Shown here: piece after piece, positions 44,082-53,189 of the stretch | How the letters are laid out: the number at the start of each line of letters is the position of its first letter | Position numbering within the stretch: the stretch's first letter is position 1 | Source: an uncultured Lachnospiraceae bacterium | GTDB taxonomy: Bacteria; Bacillota; Clostridia; Lachnospirales; Lachnospiraceae | NCBI GenBank assembly: GCA_944383545.1 | Contig: CALWPY010000011.1 | Coordinates: forward strand, 1-64,000 | Length of the DNA: 64,000 nt | Direction of reading: 5' to 3' | Program-made: the position numbers and the translations under genes | The notes under the pieces: model-generated | Seen by the model: the letters and a program-made list of their open reading frames with translations, nothing else | Told to the model about the DNA's origin: nothing | Databases searched by the model: none

Positions 44082-45773
44082 ATGTCAACAAAAGCTATGT
44101 ACCCAATTAGTGAAATCGGCGCAGGCAAGCCTGGTTTCTCAAAAACACGTTCCATAATTGAAACTGCTTTTTATGGAAACAACGTAGTAAAGGTTAACAC
44201 TCTTAAGGAAGCTTATAACCTTGCTAAGAATTCTCCGGGAACAATCGTAACAGATATGCCTGTTTACAGAGGAGAAGAATTCGGTCTTGATTCCGATGCA
44301 AAGGTTTTATTATTTAATGACGGTGCCGTTACAGGTCGTTACGCAGCAGCACGCCGTATTAAAGGCGAGCCTGGTGTTGATGATGCAAAACTTGACAAGG
44401 TAGTTATGGACGCTGTCTACAAGACACGTTGGAAGAAATTATATCACGCTACAGTATTCGTAGGTCTGGACCCTGAATTTATGGTTAAGGCTCATCTTCT
44501 TATTCCTGAAGGTGAAGAAAACCTCATGTATTCATGGATGCTTAACTTCCAGTATATGTCAGATGAATATGTAAAGATGTACAAGGCTTCAAAGCCTGTC
44601 GGAGACGGTAAGGAAACAGATATCTACATCTTCTCAGACCCACAGTGGGCACCAACAGAAAGCCCTGATGTAGATTACAGCTGCTTAAGCGACCCACTTA
44701 CTCTCTGCTATTTCGATACAGATGAGAACTGTGCTGCAATCCTTGGTATGAAGTACTTTGGAGAGCACAAGAAGGGAACTCTTACAATGGCTTGGGCTAT
44801 CGCTAACAGAAACGGATATGCTTCATGCCACGGCGGACAGAAGGAATATTTATTATCTGACGGCTCTAAGTTCGTTGCTTCAGTATACGGACTTTCAGGA
44901 TCAGGTAAGTCAACTCTTACACATGCAAAGCATGACGGAAAGTATGATATCAAGGTGCTTCATGATGATGCGTTCATTATCAATACAGATACCTGTGCAT
45001 CTATCGCTCTTGAGCCTACTTACTTTGATAAGACTGCAGATTATCCTACAGGATGTGCAGATAACAAGTATTTATTAACATGCCAGAACTGTGCTGCTAC
45101 AATGGATGAGGATGGAAAGATTCAGCTTGTTACTGAAGATATAAGAAACGGTAACGGACGTGCTATCAAGTCTAAGCTTTGGTCACCAAACCGTGTAGAT
45201 AAGATTGACGCTCCTGTTAATGCTATCTTCTGGATTATGAAGGACCCTACAATCCCACCTGTAGTTAAGTTAAAGGGCTCAGCTCTTGCATCAGTTATGG
45301 GTGCTACACTTGCTACTAAGACTTCTACTGCTGAGCGTGTTGCTGCAGGAACAGACTTAAATGCAATCCGTATCGTACCTTATGCTAACCCATTCAGAAC
45401 TTACCCACTCGTAAATGATTATGAGAAGTTCAAGAAGCTCGTTGAGGAGAAGAATGTAGACTGCTACATCATCAACACAGGCGATTTCATGGGCAAGAAG
45501 GTTAAACCTGCAGACACATTAGGAATTCTTGAAACAATCGTTGAGAGAAGAGCTACCTTCAAGCAGTGGGGACCTTTTGAAGACATCGAAATCATGGATT
45601 GGGAAGGATTCACACCTGATTTAAATGATGCTGATTACAAGGCACAGTTAAAGAATGCTATGGAAACCCGTGTAGATGCAGTTAAGGGCTTTGCTACAAA
45701 GAAGGAAGGATATGACAAGCTTCCTGATGAGGCTCTTGCAGCACTTCAGAAGTTGGTTGATGCTTTAGCATAG
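44082..45773 (+). CDS. pckA: Phosphoenolpyruvate carboxykinase (ATP)
   Basis: 563 residues. The P-loop YGLSGSGKSTLTHA (~269-277) and the metal/oxaloacetate-binding HDDAFII are present. It interconverts oxaloacetate and PEP; in fermentative gut Clostridia it often works in the CO2-fixing direction. I chose the second ATG (44082), seven bases after AGGAGG; the first (44076) is one base from it. Codon use is unusually biased to a few codons compared with neighbours (AAG, GTT, GCT frequent), consistent with high expression. Confidence 0.95.
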   Translation: MSTKAMYPISEIGAGKPGFSKTRSIIETAFYGNNVVKVNTLKEAYNLAKNSPGTIVTDMPVYRGEEFGLDSDAKVLLFNDGAVTGRYAAARRIKGEPGVDDAKLDKVVMDAVYKTRWKKLYHATVFVGLDPEFMVKAHLLIPEGEENLMYSWMLNFQYMSDEYVKMYKASKPVGDGKETDIYIFSDPQWAPTESPDVDYSCLSDPLTLCYFDTDENCAAILGMKYFGEHKKGTLTMAWAIANRNGYASCHGGQKEYLLSDGSKFVASVYGLSGSGKSTLTHAKHDGKYDIKVLHDDAFIINTDTCASIALEPTYFDKTADYPTGCADNKYLLTCQNCAATMDEDGKIQLVTEDIRNGNGRAIKSKLWSPNRVDKIDAPVNAIFWIMKDPTIPPVVKLKGSALASVMGATLATKTSTAERVAAGTDLNAIRIVPYANPFRTYPLVNDYEKFKKLVEEKNVDCYIINTGDFMGKKVKPADTLGILETIVERRATFKQWGPFEDIEIMDWEGFTPDLNDADYKAQLKNAMETRVDAVKGFATKKEGYDKLPDEALAALQKLVDALA

Positions 45774-45803
45774 TAATACAAATAAAATAACACAAAATAA
45801 ATC

Positions 45804-45830
45804 AGGGGGCTTTTAAATAAAGCCCCCTTT
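45804..45830 (+). terminator. Terminator of pckA
   Basis: AGGGGGCTTT pairs with AAAGCCCCCT around a short loop, followed by TT. It lies just past the pckA stop. Confidence 0.88.
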
Positions 45831-45859
45831 AATATTATCTGATTTTTAATTTTTATATC

Positions 45860-46978
45860 TTAAATATGTAACATCTCTTCACACTGTTCCAGATACTTTA
45901 TAATTGACAGCTTCTGAGGGCACGCCTTTTCACACTGACCGCATTTTATGCAATCTGCGGCAGAGCCTTTACCTGAAACTGCCTTTCTATACTCCTCTTC
46001 CGCCTCTTTTTTAAGGCCATTTCCAAGCTGTTTGTTTGCCGCTGAAAAAATCTCAGGAATCGGTATATGTTTTGGACAGCCTTCTGTACAATAATGACAT
46101 GCCGTGCAGGGAATAGTTGAAGAATTTCCCATTATTCGCTGAGCCTTTTGAATAATTTTCTGTTCCTCCTCATTAAGAGGCTTGAAATTTTTCATGTACG
46201 AAAGATTATCTTTCATTTGTTCAATATTTGACATTCCCGAAAGCACAGTGATAATTCCGTCCAGAGATGCCACAAATCTTATAGCCCATGAAGCATAGGA
46301 CATATCAGGATTATAAGCTTTCATAAGCTTCTTTACTTCTTCAGGGGGATTTGCCAGATTTCCGCCCTTTACCGGCTCCATCACAACTATTGACTTACCA
46401 TGCTTTCTTGCCACCTCATAATTTGCCCTTGAAGCAACAGACGGTTTTTCCCAATCCTCATAGTTAATCTGAAGCTGTACGAAATCCACTTCCGGATGCT
46501 CATTTAAAAGCTGGTCCAAAAGGCGAGGTCCTGCATGAAATGAAAATCCCATATATTTGATAAGTCCTTTTTCCTTCTGTTCTTTTACAAAATCCCACAA
46601 ATGAAATTTATCATACTTCGTATAATTATTTTCCATCATGGCATGAAGGAGATAGTAATCAAAATATCCTGCACCTGTGCGCTCCAGACTGGTATAAAAC
46701 TGTTTCTTTGCGGCCTTTTCCGTAGGTGCCAGCATAAATGCATTTAACTTTGTAGCAAGAGTGTAAGATTCTCTCGGATATCTCTCAACAAGAGCTTTCT
46801 TAATTGCATCCTCAGAGCCCGGATATACAAATGCAGTGTCGTAGTAAGTAAATCCCGACTCCATAAATAGGTCCACCATTTTTTTAACTTGTTCAATATC
46901 TGTGCGAAGGCCTTTTTTCGGCAGACGCATAAGACCAAAGCCGAGTTTAGGCACTTCCTTTCCAAAAAAATCTGACAT
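45860..46978 (-). CDS. Aldo/keto reductase with C-terminal 4Fe-4S ferredoxin module
   Basis: 372 residues. AKR barrel with FGLMRLP, the YYDTAFVYPGSE catalytic Tyr region and KLNAF; the C-terminus has two cluster motifs, CTACHYCTEGCP and CIKCGQCEKACP, forming a pair of 4Fe-4S sites. Fe-S aldo/keto reductases of this type are common in anaerobes; substrate unknown. AGGAGG precedes the ATG. No partner gene is obvious. Confidence 0.92.
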   Translation of the reverse strand: MSDFFGKEVPKLGFGLMRLPKKGLRTDIEQVKKMVDLFMESGFTYYDTAFVYPGSEDAIKKALVERYPRESYTLATKLNAFMLAPTEKAAKKQFYTSLERTGAGYFDYYLLHAMMENNYTKYDKFHLWDFVKEQKEKGLIKYMGFSFHAGPRLLDQLLNEHPEVDFVQLQINYEDWEKPSVASRANYEVARKHGKSIVVMEPVKGGNLANPPEEVKKLMKAYNPDMSYASWAIRFVASLDGIITVLSGMSNIEQMKDNLSYMKNFKPLNEEEQKIIQKAQRIMGNSSTIPCTACHYCTEGCPKHIPIPEIFSAANKQLGNGLKKEAEEEYRKAVSGKGSAADCIKCGQCEKACPQKLSIIKYLEQCEEMLHI

Positions 46979-47085
46979 GGCTTTTCCTCCTTTTCAGATG
47001 AATTCTTAATATAAAGTATAAAATTACATCTGCTAAATATCAAATACCTTGTATTTATTTTTTGCCATGCCTTATGAGCATTATA

Positions 47086-47122
47086 TAAAAGGGACTATCT
47101 ATTTCCCGACAGCCCCTTTTAT
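47086..47122 (-). terminator. Terminator-like hairpin after spmB
   Basis: ATAAAAGGG (47086-47094) can pair with CCCTTTTAT (about 47114-47122) across a ~20-base loop, past the stop at 47139. The poly-T on the minus strand is part of the stem, so it is moderately convincing. Confidence 0.5.
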
Positions 47123-47138
47123 ACATTTGCCTTTATAT

Positions 47139-47666
47139 TCATGTTACAACTCCCGCTATTAAAACACTTACAATTATCCCCACTATAGTGGTAAAAAGCG
47201 CTCCCGGCAGAGTCCATCTTGTTTTTGTAACTTTAACTGACATATAGTAAACCGACATGGTATAGAAAATAGTTTCAGTACAGCTAAGCATTATGGAAGC
47301 ACACATTCCAAGATATGAATCAGTACCATACGTTCTGAATATATCCAGAGCCATCCCGGTTGCCGCAGATGAAGAAAACATCTTTACTATGGCAAGCGGT
47401 ATTATTTCAGAAGGTATTTTAACAAATTCCGTTACAGGAGAAATTACATCTGCCACGATTTCCAGAAATCCTGAAATTCTCGCAAAGCTTACTGCGGTAA
47501 GAAGTCCTACCAGAGTAGGAGCTATATCTATCACAATTTTAAAGCCCCCTTTTACGCCTTCTATAAATTCATGATAGACAGGCACTTTTTTCCAAAAACC
47601 ATACAAAACTATATATACTATAACAACAGGAAGTATCCAATCAGAAATAACTGCAAAATATTCCAT
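47139..47666 (-). CDS. spmB: Spore maturation protein B-like (nucleoside recognition domain)
   Basis: 175 residues, four or five helices; the Gate/nucleoside-recognition motif PTLVGLLTAVSFARISG and PLAIVKMFSSSAATGMALDI are typical of SpmB. In Bacillus, SpmA and SpmB affect spore-core dehydration; biochemistry is unknown. SpmA usually sits next to it, but it is not seen here: flanking genes are an aldo/keto reductase and a radical SAM protein. Confidence 0.85.
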   Translation of the reverse strand: MEYFAVISDWILPVVIVYIVLYGFWKKVPVYHEFIEGVKGGFKIVIDIAPTLVGLLTAVSFARISGFLEIVADVISPVTEFVKIPSEIIPLAIVKMFSSSAATGMALDIFRTYGTDSYLGMCASIMLSCTETIFYTMSVYYMSVKVTKTRWTLPGALFTTIVGIIVSVLIAGVVT

Positions 47667-47749
47667 AAAAATACCCTGACATAAAAGAAAGTAACTCTAC
47701 TTAATCCTATGCTGGGGTTATCATAATTATGTTATTATAAAGTAATTAT

Positions 47750-48685
47750 TCACACCTTACGCCCCTGATAAGCACCACGCAGCTTCATTTCTTTATGCAG
47801 TGTATTAAGCACCTCTATCTTATTTACGGACCACAGTGGGGCGATAAGCAATTTCCTATCCCCGTCACCTGTTACTCTGTGTATCACTATATCCCTGTCA
47901 AGAAGCTCTATTGAATTTATCAGAATATCTATATACTGCGAAAGTGTGAGTACCTCAAACCTGCCTTTAAGAAAATCTCCTGCCAAATCAGTACTTTTTA
48001 ACACATGCAGAAGCTGTAGTTTTACACCAAAAGGCTTATTTCTACTCACATATTTAACCGTTTCATACATCATTTCCGGAGTTTCACCCGGAAGTCCTAA
48101 TATAATGTGAACTATAACCGGAATACCTATTTCCTTTAGCTTTTTAACAGCGTCATCATAGACTGAAAGATTATAGCATCTTCTGATATATGCAGCTGTT
48201 TTTTCATGAATTGTCTGAAGTCCCAGTTCAACCCATATGAATTTATCCTCATATTTCTTTTTAAGCCTGGAAAGAAGTGAAATAACATCCTCGCCAAGAC
48301 AGTCAGGACGGGTTGCGATTGAAATTCCGATTACTTTTTCTTCTTTTAAAGCATTTTCATATATACTTTCCAATATATCTACGGGTGCATAAGTATTGGT
48401 ATAAGCCTGAAAATATACCATGAATTTATTTAAATTAGGATTTTTTTCATATGCCTTATCAAGCGTCGGTGCAAGAAGTTCCCTTAAATTTTCCGGTGAA
48501 ACAGCAAAACTTCCGCTTCCACCCGCACAAAATATGCAGCCCTTATCCGAGAGAGTACCGTCCCTGTTAGGGCAGGTAAAGCCTGCATCTATTGAAATCT
48601 TTCCGCATTTTTCATGATATTTATTCTTAAACCATGCCCCGAGAGAATAATAGGGCTTGTCGTACCATTCTGTTTTATTATTCAT
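47750..48685 (-). CDS. Radical SAM protein of the TIGR01212 (YhcC) type
   Basis: 311 residues. The cluster motif CGKISIDAGFTCPNRDGTL...GCIFCAGGGSG-type (C...C and FC spacing larger than the usual CxxxCxxC) identifies this family, together with FQAYTNTYAPV, SIATRPDCL, VELGLQTIHE and HIILGLPGE. Function unknown. It starts eight bases inside the end of the epimerase gene, so the two are coupled. Confidence 0.9.
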   Translation of the reverse strand: MNNKTEWYDKPYYSLGAWFKNKYHEKCGKISIDAGFTCPNRDGTLSDKGCIFCAGGSGSFAVSPENLRELLAPTLDKAYEKNPNLNKFMVYFQAYTNTYAPVDILESIYENALKEEKVIGISIATRPDCLGEDVISLLSRLKKKYEDKFIWVELGLQTIHEKTAAYIRRCYNLSVYDDAVKKLKEIGIPVIVHIILGLPGETPEMMYETVKYVSRNKPFGVKLQLLHVLKSTDLAGDFLKGRFEVLTLSQYIDILINSIELLDRDIVIHRVTGDGDRKLLIAPLWSVNKIEVLNTLHKEMKLRGAYQGRKV

Positions 48686-49757
48686 AACTGCTCTCTAATA
48701 TACTTACAGCCCTTTTAATACCCTCACTGATTCCGACCTCTGCCTTCCAGCCGAGATTCTCAAGTCTTGTACTGTCCAGTATTTCAGGAGTAATTTTCGT
48801 ATAATCCTGTACCGGCTCTTTTTCATCCTCCGGATTTTCAAATGAAAGGGTAAGATTTCTTTCAGGAAAAGCAGAAACCGCAATCTTTGCAAAATCTCTT
48901 ATTGTAACATTTGAATTTTCACTCGAAATATTATAAGGCTGTCCGCATTCACCACATAAAAGTATCTTAAGCAGAGCCGAAGCCGTATCAGTTACATAGC
49001 AGAACGAACGGTATGGCGCACCATTACTCTTAAGAAGTATATTTTCATGTCTCACCACATTTGCGATAAACTGCGCCCACACCCTGTCATCGTCCAGGGA
49101 GCTTGCTCCGTAAATATAGCTCGGTCTGGCTATCTTAATGTCCATACCATACTGTTTTATATAGCAGGCACAGAGAGTCTCTGCTGCTCTTTTTCCCACA
49201 GCATAGCAGTTTTTATACGAGTCATGGTCGAGATATCCCACAGTCTCTTCCTTTAATGAGTGAGAGCCGTCCCTGACCGCTCCATAAGTCTTAAGACTGG
49301 ATATAAATAGTACCTTTGCATTACAGTCCTTTGCATATGAAAGGGCATTTACCGTACCCGTAAGATTTGCATTTATCGTACCCACAGGGTCATTTTCAAA
49401 ATGCCATGCCGATGCCTGACTTGCCGCATGAATTACAAAGTCCGCCTTTTCCTCAAAGGAAAACGGCTCGCATACATTCTGCGTAATTAAACATAAGTCA
49501 TCTCTTTCTGCAAGCTTTCCGTATTTCTTTAATGCCTTTTCCCTGTTTCTAACCATTCCGAGCACGCGGATATTCGCATCATATATATCATTTCTAATCA
49601 GAAATGCTACAGTCAGATAATAGCTTATAAATCCGCCTGCACCCGTAATAAGTACGGTTTTTCCTGACAGCATATCCCACGGAATATCTGCTTCTGCAAC
49701 TTCATATATATCGTTATATATTGCGTTTATCACATTATCTTTAACATTACTGCTCAT
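48678..49757 (-). CDS. NAD-dependent epimerase/dehydratase (extended SDR)
   Basis: 359 residues. Rossmann nucleotide motif VLITGAGGFISYY (GxxGxxS variant of GxxGxxG), VIHAASQAS, catalytic SSLKTYG and YAVGKRAAE (YxxxK). It probably modifies a nucleotide-activated sugar or alditol. The preceding gene is an IspD/TarI-like cytidylyltransferase overlapping by 11 bases, so a CDP-activated substrate for a surface polymer is a reasonable inference. A radical SAM gene overlaps its end. Confidence 0.85.
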   Translation of the reverse strand: MSSNVKDNVINAIYNDIYEVAEADIPWDMLSGKTVLITGAGGFISYYLTVAFLIRNDIYDANIRVLGMVRNREKALKKYGKLAERDDLCLITQNVCEPFSFEEKADFVIHAASQASAWHFENDPVGTINANLTGTVNALSYAKDCNAKVLFISSLKTYGAVRDGSHSLKEETVGYLDHDSYKNCYAVGKRAAETLCACYIKQYGMDIKIARPSYIYGASSLDDDRVWAQFIANVVRHENILLKSNGAPYRSFCYVTDTASALLKILLCGECGQPYNISSENSNVTIRDFAKIAVSAFPERNLTLSFENPEDEKEPVQDYTKITPEILDSTRLENLGWKAEVGISEGIKRAVSILESSYE

Positions 49758-50487
49758 ACTTCATTTCTTCCTTTGCAAACAGTTTAAAATTCTGATAGAA
49801 AAAGTTTGCCCTTAATGTTTCCAAATCCTCAGGAGTTGTTACCTTTATGTTATTTCTTTCCCCGATAAAAAGATGTACCGGCTCTCCCAGCTCTATAAAA
49901 AGCTCACTTGAAGAAACAGGATTCAAAATGTTTCTCTTATAAGCCTCATCATGTGCCCAGAGTATCTTTTTCATTGTATAGCCCTGAGGCGCCTGTGTAA
50001 TATACATGGAGCTTCTCTTATAGCTCTTATTACAAATCTCTCCGTCCTCGCTGTAAAGCAGGGAATCAATACTTGGAGTAACAGGAACTGCAGTTCCGTA
50101 TTTTTTTGTATATTCAATGCAGTTATCAATTAACTCCTTTGAGAGCATAGGTCTTACACCGTCACAGATTAAAATTATGTCATCATCTGCCTTTGAAAAT
50201 TCTGCCGTCTTTACCACTCCGTTATGAATGGAGTCAAAACCTGTATCTCCTCCCGAGATAACAGCTTTTACCTTCTTTATCTGGAACTTTTCAATTAGCT
50301 CATTCAGATAAGGAATCCAGTCTTCCTTGCACGCCACAACTATCCAGTCAACATCATCATGTATCGCAAAATGTTCCATTGTTCTTATAATTATAGGTTT
50401 TCCCCCTACCTCAAGGAATTGCTTTGGCATGTCCGACTGTTTCATTCTCGTGCCCACGCCGCCCGCAAATAACATTGCAGTTACCAT
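49747..50487 (-). CDS. IspD/TarI-family cytidylyltransferase
   Basis: 246 residues. AMLFAGGVGTRM (CTP-binding glycine loop), DMPKQFLEVGGKPII, the ILICDGVRPM acidic site, APQGYT and IKVTTPEDL at the end. The family makes CDP-methylerythritol (IspD) or CDP-ribitol (TarI). Linkage to a nucleotide-sugar-type epimerase and the HNGV variant rather than isoprenoid genes favours a teichoic acid or capsule role, but IspD cannot be excluded. GAGGAGG precedes the ATG. Confidence 0.83.
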   Translation of the reverse strand: MVTAMLFAGGVGTRMKQSDMPKQFLEVGGKPIIIRTMEHFAIHDDVDWIVVACKEDWIPYLNELIEKFQIKKVKAVISGGDTGFDSIHNGVVKTAEFSKADDDIILICDGVRPMLSKELIDNCIEYTKKYGTAVPVTPSIDSLLYSEDGEICNKSYKRSSMYITQAPQGYTMKKILWAHDEAYKRNILNPVSSSELFIELGEPVHLFIGERNNIKVTTPEDLETLRANFFYQNFKLFAKEEMKYEQ

Positions 50488-50587
50488 ATAAACCTCCTCT
50501 TAATCCTCTGTTTGCTATAGTTTAACAACCGCTTCTATTTTAGTCAATTTATAAGATTAAATTTTCATTATTTATTCAGAATATAAG

Positions 50588-51808
50588 CTATTCACCCTGC
50601 TTATAAGAGCTCAAAAAATCTGCCATACGGGCTGCAGCCACTTCAAGCTGTTTAATCTCCGGCAGATACACCAGCCTGAAATGGTCCGGCTTCTCCCAGT
50701 GAAAGCCTCCTCCATGAGTAAACAAAATATGTTTTTCCTTAAGGAAATCCAGTGCAAACAGCTCATCGTCCTTTATGTTAAATTTATCTGTATCTATTTT
50801 AGGGAATATATAAAATGCAGCCTTAGGTTTCACCGCAGTTAATCCCGGAATGTCATTGAGTGCCTTATATATAAATTCCCTCTGCTCATAAATTCTTCCG
50901 CCCGGAACAAGAAGCTTATTTGTCTCTTCTTCCATTTCAAGAGCAGGTGCTATAACCGACTGTGCCGGTACATTTGAGCAGAGTCTCATTGAGGAAAGAA
51001 GATTAAGTCCCTCTATATATCCTTTAGTATTTGTCTTGTCACCGCTAATACTCATCCAGCCTACCCTGTATCCGGCTATAAGATGTGATTTGGACAGTCC
51101 GTTAAATGTTATCACGGTACAGTCAGGTGCAAGGCTTGCTATTGAAGTATGCTCCAACCCGTCCATTACCAGTCTGTCATAAATCTCATCCGCAAATATG
51201 ATTAAATCATTTTTCCTTGCAAGCTCCACAATCTCCATAAGTATTTCTTTTGGATAAAGTGCACCGGTAGGATTATTTGGATTTATTATAACAATTCCCT
51301 TTGTCCTTGGTGATATCTTTTTCTTTATGTCATCTATATCAGGATTCCACTCAGCTTTTTCGTCACATACGTAATGAACGGCAGTCCCGCCCGAAATAGT
51401 AACCGAAGCTGTCCAAAGCGGATAATCCGGCGCAGGAACAAGGACTTCATCACCATAATCCAAAAGTCCCTGCATGGACATTGTAATCAGCTCACTTACT
51501 CCATTTCCTGTATAAATATCATCTATGGTAACATTTGGTATGTTCTTCTTTTTACAGTATTTTTCAATCGCTATTCTTGCGGACATAAGGCCTTTGGAAT
51601 CCGAATAACCTTCAGTCTCTGTAAGGTTATCCGACATCATCGCTATAAGATTATCCGGCGCCTCAAACCCGAATGGTGCAGGATTACCTATATTAAGCTT
51701 CATGACGTCTATTCCGGCATCCCTCATACGGTTTGCCTCGTCCATGACAGGTCCTCTTATATCGTAGCACACATTATTAAGCTTAGATGATTTTTCAAAT
51801 ACTCGCAT
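50588..51808 (-). CDS. Class I aminotransferase, alanine-type (AlaA/AlaT-like)
   Basis: 406 residues. PLP-lysine segment TFNGLSKSHLIAGYRVGWMS, cofactor residues INPNNPTGALYP and FADEIYDRL, and LRLVYLPE with the substrate-carboxylate Arg near the end. The closest E. coli relative in motif is AlaA (NGLSK-type). It most likely interconverts alanine and glutamate with pyruvate and 2-oxoglutarate. CGGAGG precedes the ATG; it starts just after trpF. Confidence 0.9.
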   Translation of the reverse strand: MRVFEKSSKLNNVCYDIRGPVMDEANRMRDAGIDVMKLNIGNPAPFGFEAPDNLIAMMSDNLTETEGYSDSKGLMSARIAIEKYCKKKNIPNVTIDDIYTGNGVSELITMSMQGLLDYGDEVLVPAPDYPLWTASVTISGGTAVHYVCDEKAEWNPDIDDIKKKISPRTKGIVIINPNNPTGALYPKEILMEIVELARKNDLIIFADEIYDRLVMDGLEHTSIASLAPDCTVITFNGLSKSHLIAGYRVGWMSISGDKTNTKGYIEGLNLLSSMRLCSNVPAQSVIAPALEMEEETNKLLVPGGRIYEQREFIYKALNDIPGLTAVKPKAAFYIFPKIDTDKFNIKDDELFALDFLKEKHILFTHGGGFHWEKPDHFRLVYLPEIKQLEVAAARMADFLSSYKQGE

Positions 51809-51813
51809 TTTAG

Positions 51814-52425
51814 TTACCTCCGCATTCTTACCACATTAACAAAACTTTCTATCTTTTCAGGGTCTTTTCCCAATCCCCGGTCCTTTTCCACACCTGAACT
51901 TACATCAACCGCATCAGGCTCCACAAAATCTATTGCGACTTTTACATTTTCCGGAGTGAGTCCGCCTGCAAGAATTACCGTTTTTTCTCCGCAGGAAATA
52001 TCTTTTAATTTATTCCAGTCAAAAGTCTTTCCGCTCCCGGGCTCTCCTGCATCAAATACATACCCTGTAATTTTATCACAATTATGATAAAACTCATACT
52101 CCTTTGTGTCAATTTCATTAAATGCTTTTAATATGGGAATTTGTGCTGTATTTATCAGCTCCTGAGACAAATTCCCATGCACCTGAATATAATCAAATCC
52201 CGCAGTCTCTATTTCTTTTAACTGTCTCATGTCAGGCGATACTGTCACAGCCACGGTTTTTATTTCTTTATTTAAATAAGGGAATATACTCTTTGCCTTT
52301 TCAATGGAAATATTCCTTTTACTTTTCGGATAAAAAAGTACAAAGCCTGCAAAATCAACTTTATTCTTATTTAAATATTCTGCTTCATTACTTTCCGTTA
52401 TTCCGCAGATTTTTATTTTTGTCAA
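51814..52425 (-). CDS. trpF: Phosphoribosylanthranilate isomerase
   Basis: 203 residues, normal TrpF length. KIKICGITESNEA at the N-terminus (catalytic Cys), FVFYP-like AGFVLFYPKSKRN, VQVHG-like YIQVHGN, LAGGLTPENV and DVSSGVE near the end. It catalyses a step in tryptophan synthesis. Start is TTG at 52425 with GGGAG nine bases upstream; starting at GTG 52497 would add 24 residues the family does not have. No other trp gene is nearby. It precedes the aminotransferase by six bases. Confidence 0.93.
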   Translation of the reverse strand: MTKIKICGITESNEAEYLNKNKVDFAGFVLFYPKSKRNISIEKAKSIFPYLNKEIKTVAVTVSPDMRQLKEIETAGFDYIQVHGNLSQELINTAQIPILKAFNEIDTKEYEFYHNCDKITGYVFDAGEPGSGKTFDWNKLKDISCGEKTVILAGGLTPENVKVAIDFVEPDAVDVSSGVEKDRGLGKDPEKIESFVNVVRMRR

Positions 52426-52557
52426 TGTAATCAACTCCCAAAGTCCTAAAAAATATGATTTTTCACCCTTGGTATCATAATATACCTCTCTTTTCACCTT
52501 CGCAATATCTTATTTTACCGCATATAATATTTTAAATACTATTATATGGAGAATTTC

Positions 52558-53070
52558 ATGCTAAATCAAAATATGTTTTTAGATATTATAGACGGCACAA
52601 TCCCCGATGCGGTAAGCATTATAAGCGGCGGAAGCAAATACCCTGCAATAAAGGGGCTCGTTCAGTTTTATCAGATACCGTTTGGCGGAGTGCTGATTGA
52701 AGCTGAATTTACAGATTTACCTTTTATTCAGAATAATTCCCCTGCCTTTCACGGATTGCATATACACGAAAAAGTCGACTGCTCTGATGATTTTGCTAAT
52801 ACAGGCATGCATTACAACAAAAACCACACACACCACCCTGCTCACAGCGGTGACCTGCTCCCCGTTCTAAATAACAACGGGTACAGCTATATGGTTTTCT
52901 TTGATGCATTTCTGGATATAAAAGACATTATCGGAAAGTCGGTTATCCTTCATGAACACAGGGATGACTTTACTGCGGACCCGTCAGGTAACTCAGGTGA
53001 AAAAATAGCCTGTGGCATAATAACTACCGTCAAAAGAAGAAGTTACAAAGATATAGGCAGAATGCTTTAA
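52558..53070 (+). CDS. sodC: Cu/Zn superoxide dismutase family protein, no leader
   Basis: 170 residues. Ligand pattern present: FHGLHIHE (His 68, 70), MHYN (bridging His 85), HHPAHSGDL (His 93, 96, Asp 99) and VILHEHRDDF (last Cu ligand). The disulfide Cys pair is kept (VDCS and ACGI). The active-site Arg that guides superoxide is replaced: GEKIACGI has Lys where GxRxACG is normal. No signal peptide, so it would be cytoplasmic unless exported by another path. I chose ATG 52558 (GGAG six bases upstream) over 52546. Confidence 0.85.
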   Translation: MLNQNMFLDIIDGTIPDAVSIISGGSKYPAIKGLVQFYQIPFGGVLIEAEFTDLPFIQNNSPAFHGLHIHEKVDCSDDFANTGMHYNKNHTHHPAHSGDLLPVLNNNGYSYMVFFDAFLDIKDIIGKSVILHEHRDDFTADPSGNSGEKIACGIITTVKRRSYKDIGRML

Positions 53071-53189
53071 AAACAGGTAATTTAAGTCATAATAATTATA
53101 TTTTTGCTCATTTTTGTTATAGAAATGGTATTATCAGGAATCTATAATCACATTTACATTTGAAAAAATTACGAAAGGATAATACCATT

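Noticed and set aside
52426-52497. Extended N-terminus of TrpF
   Set aside because: The extra 24 residues do not match TrpF, and the TTG at 52425 has a better-placed ribosome site.
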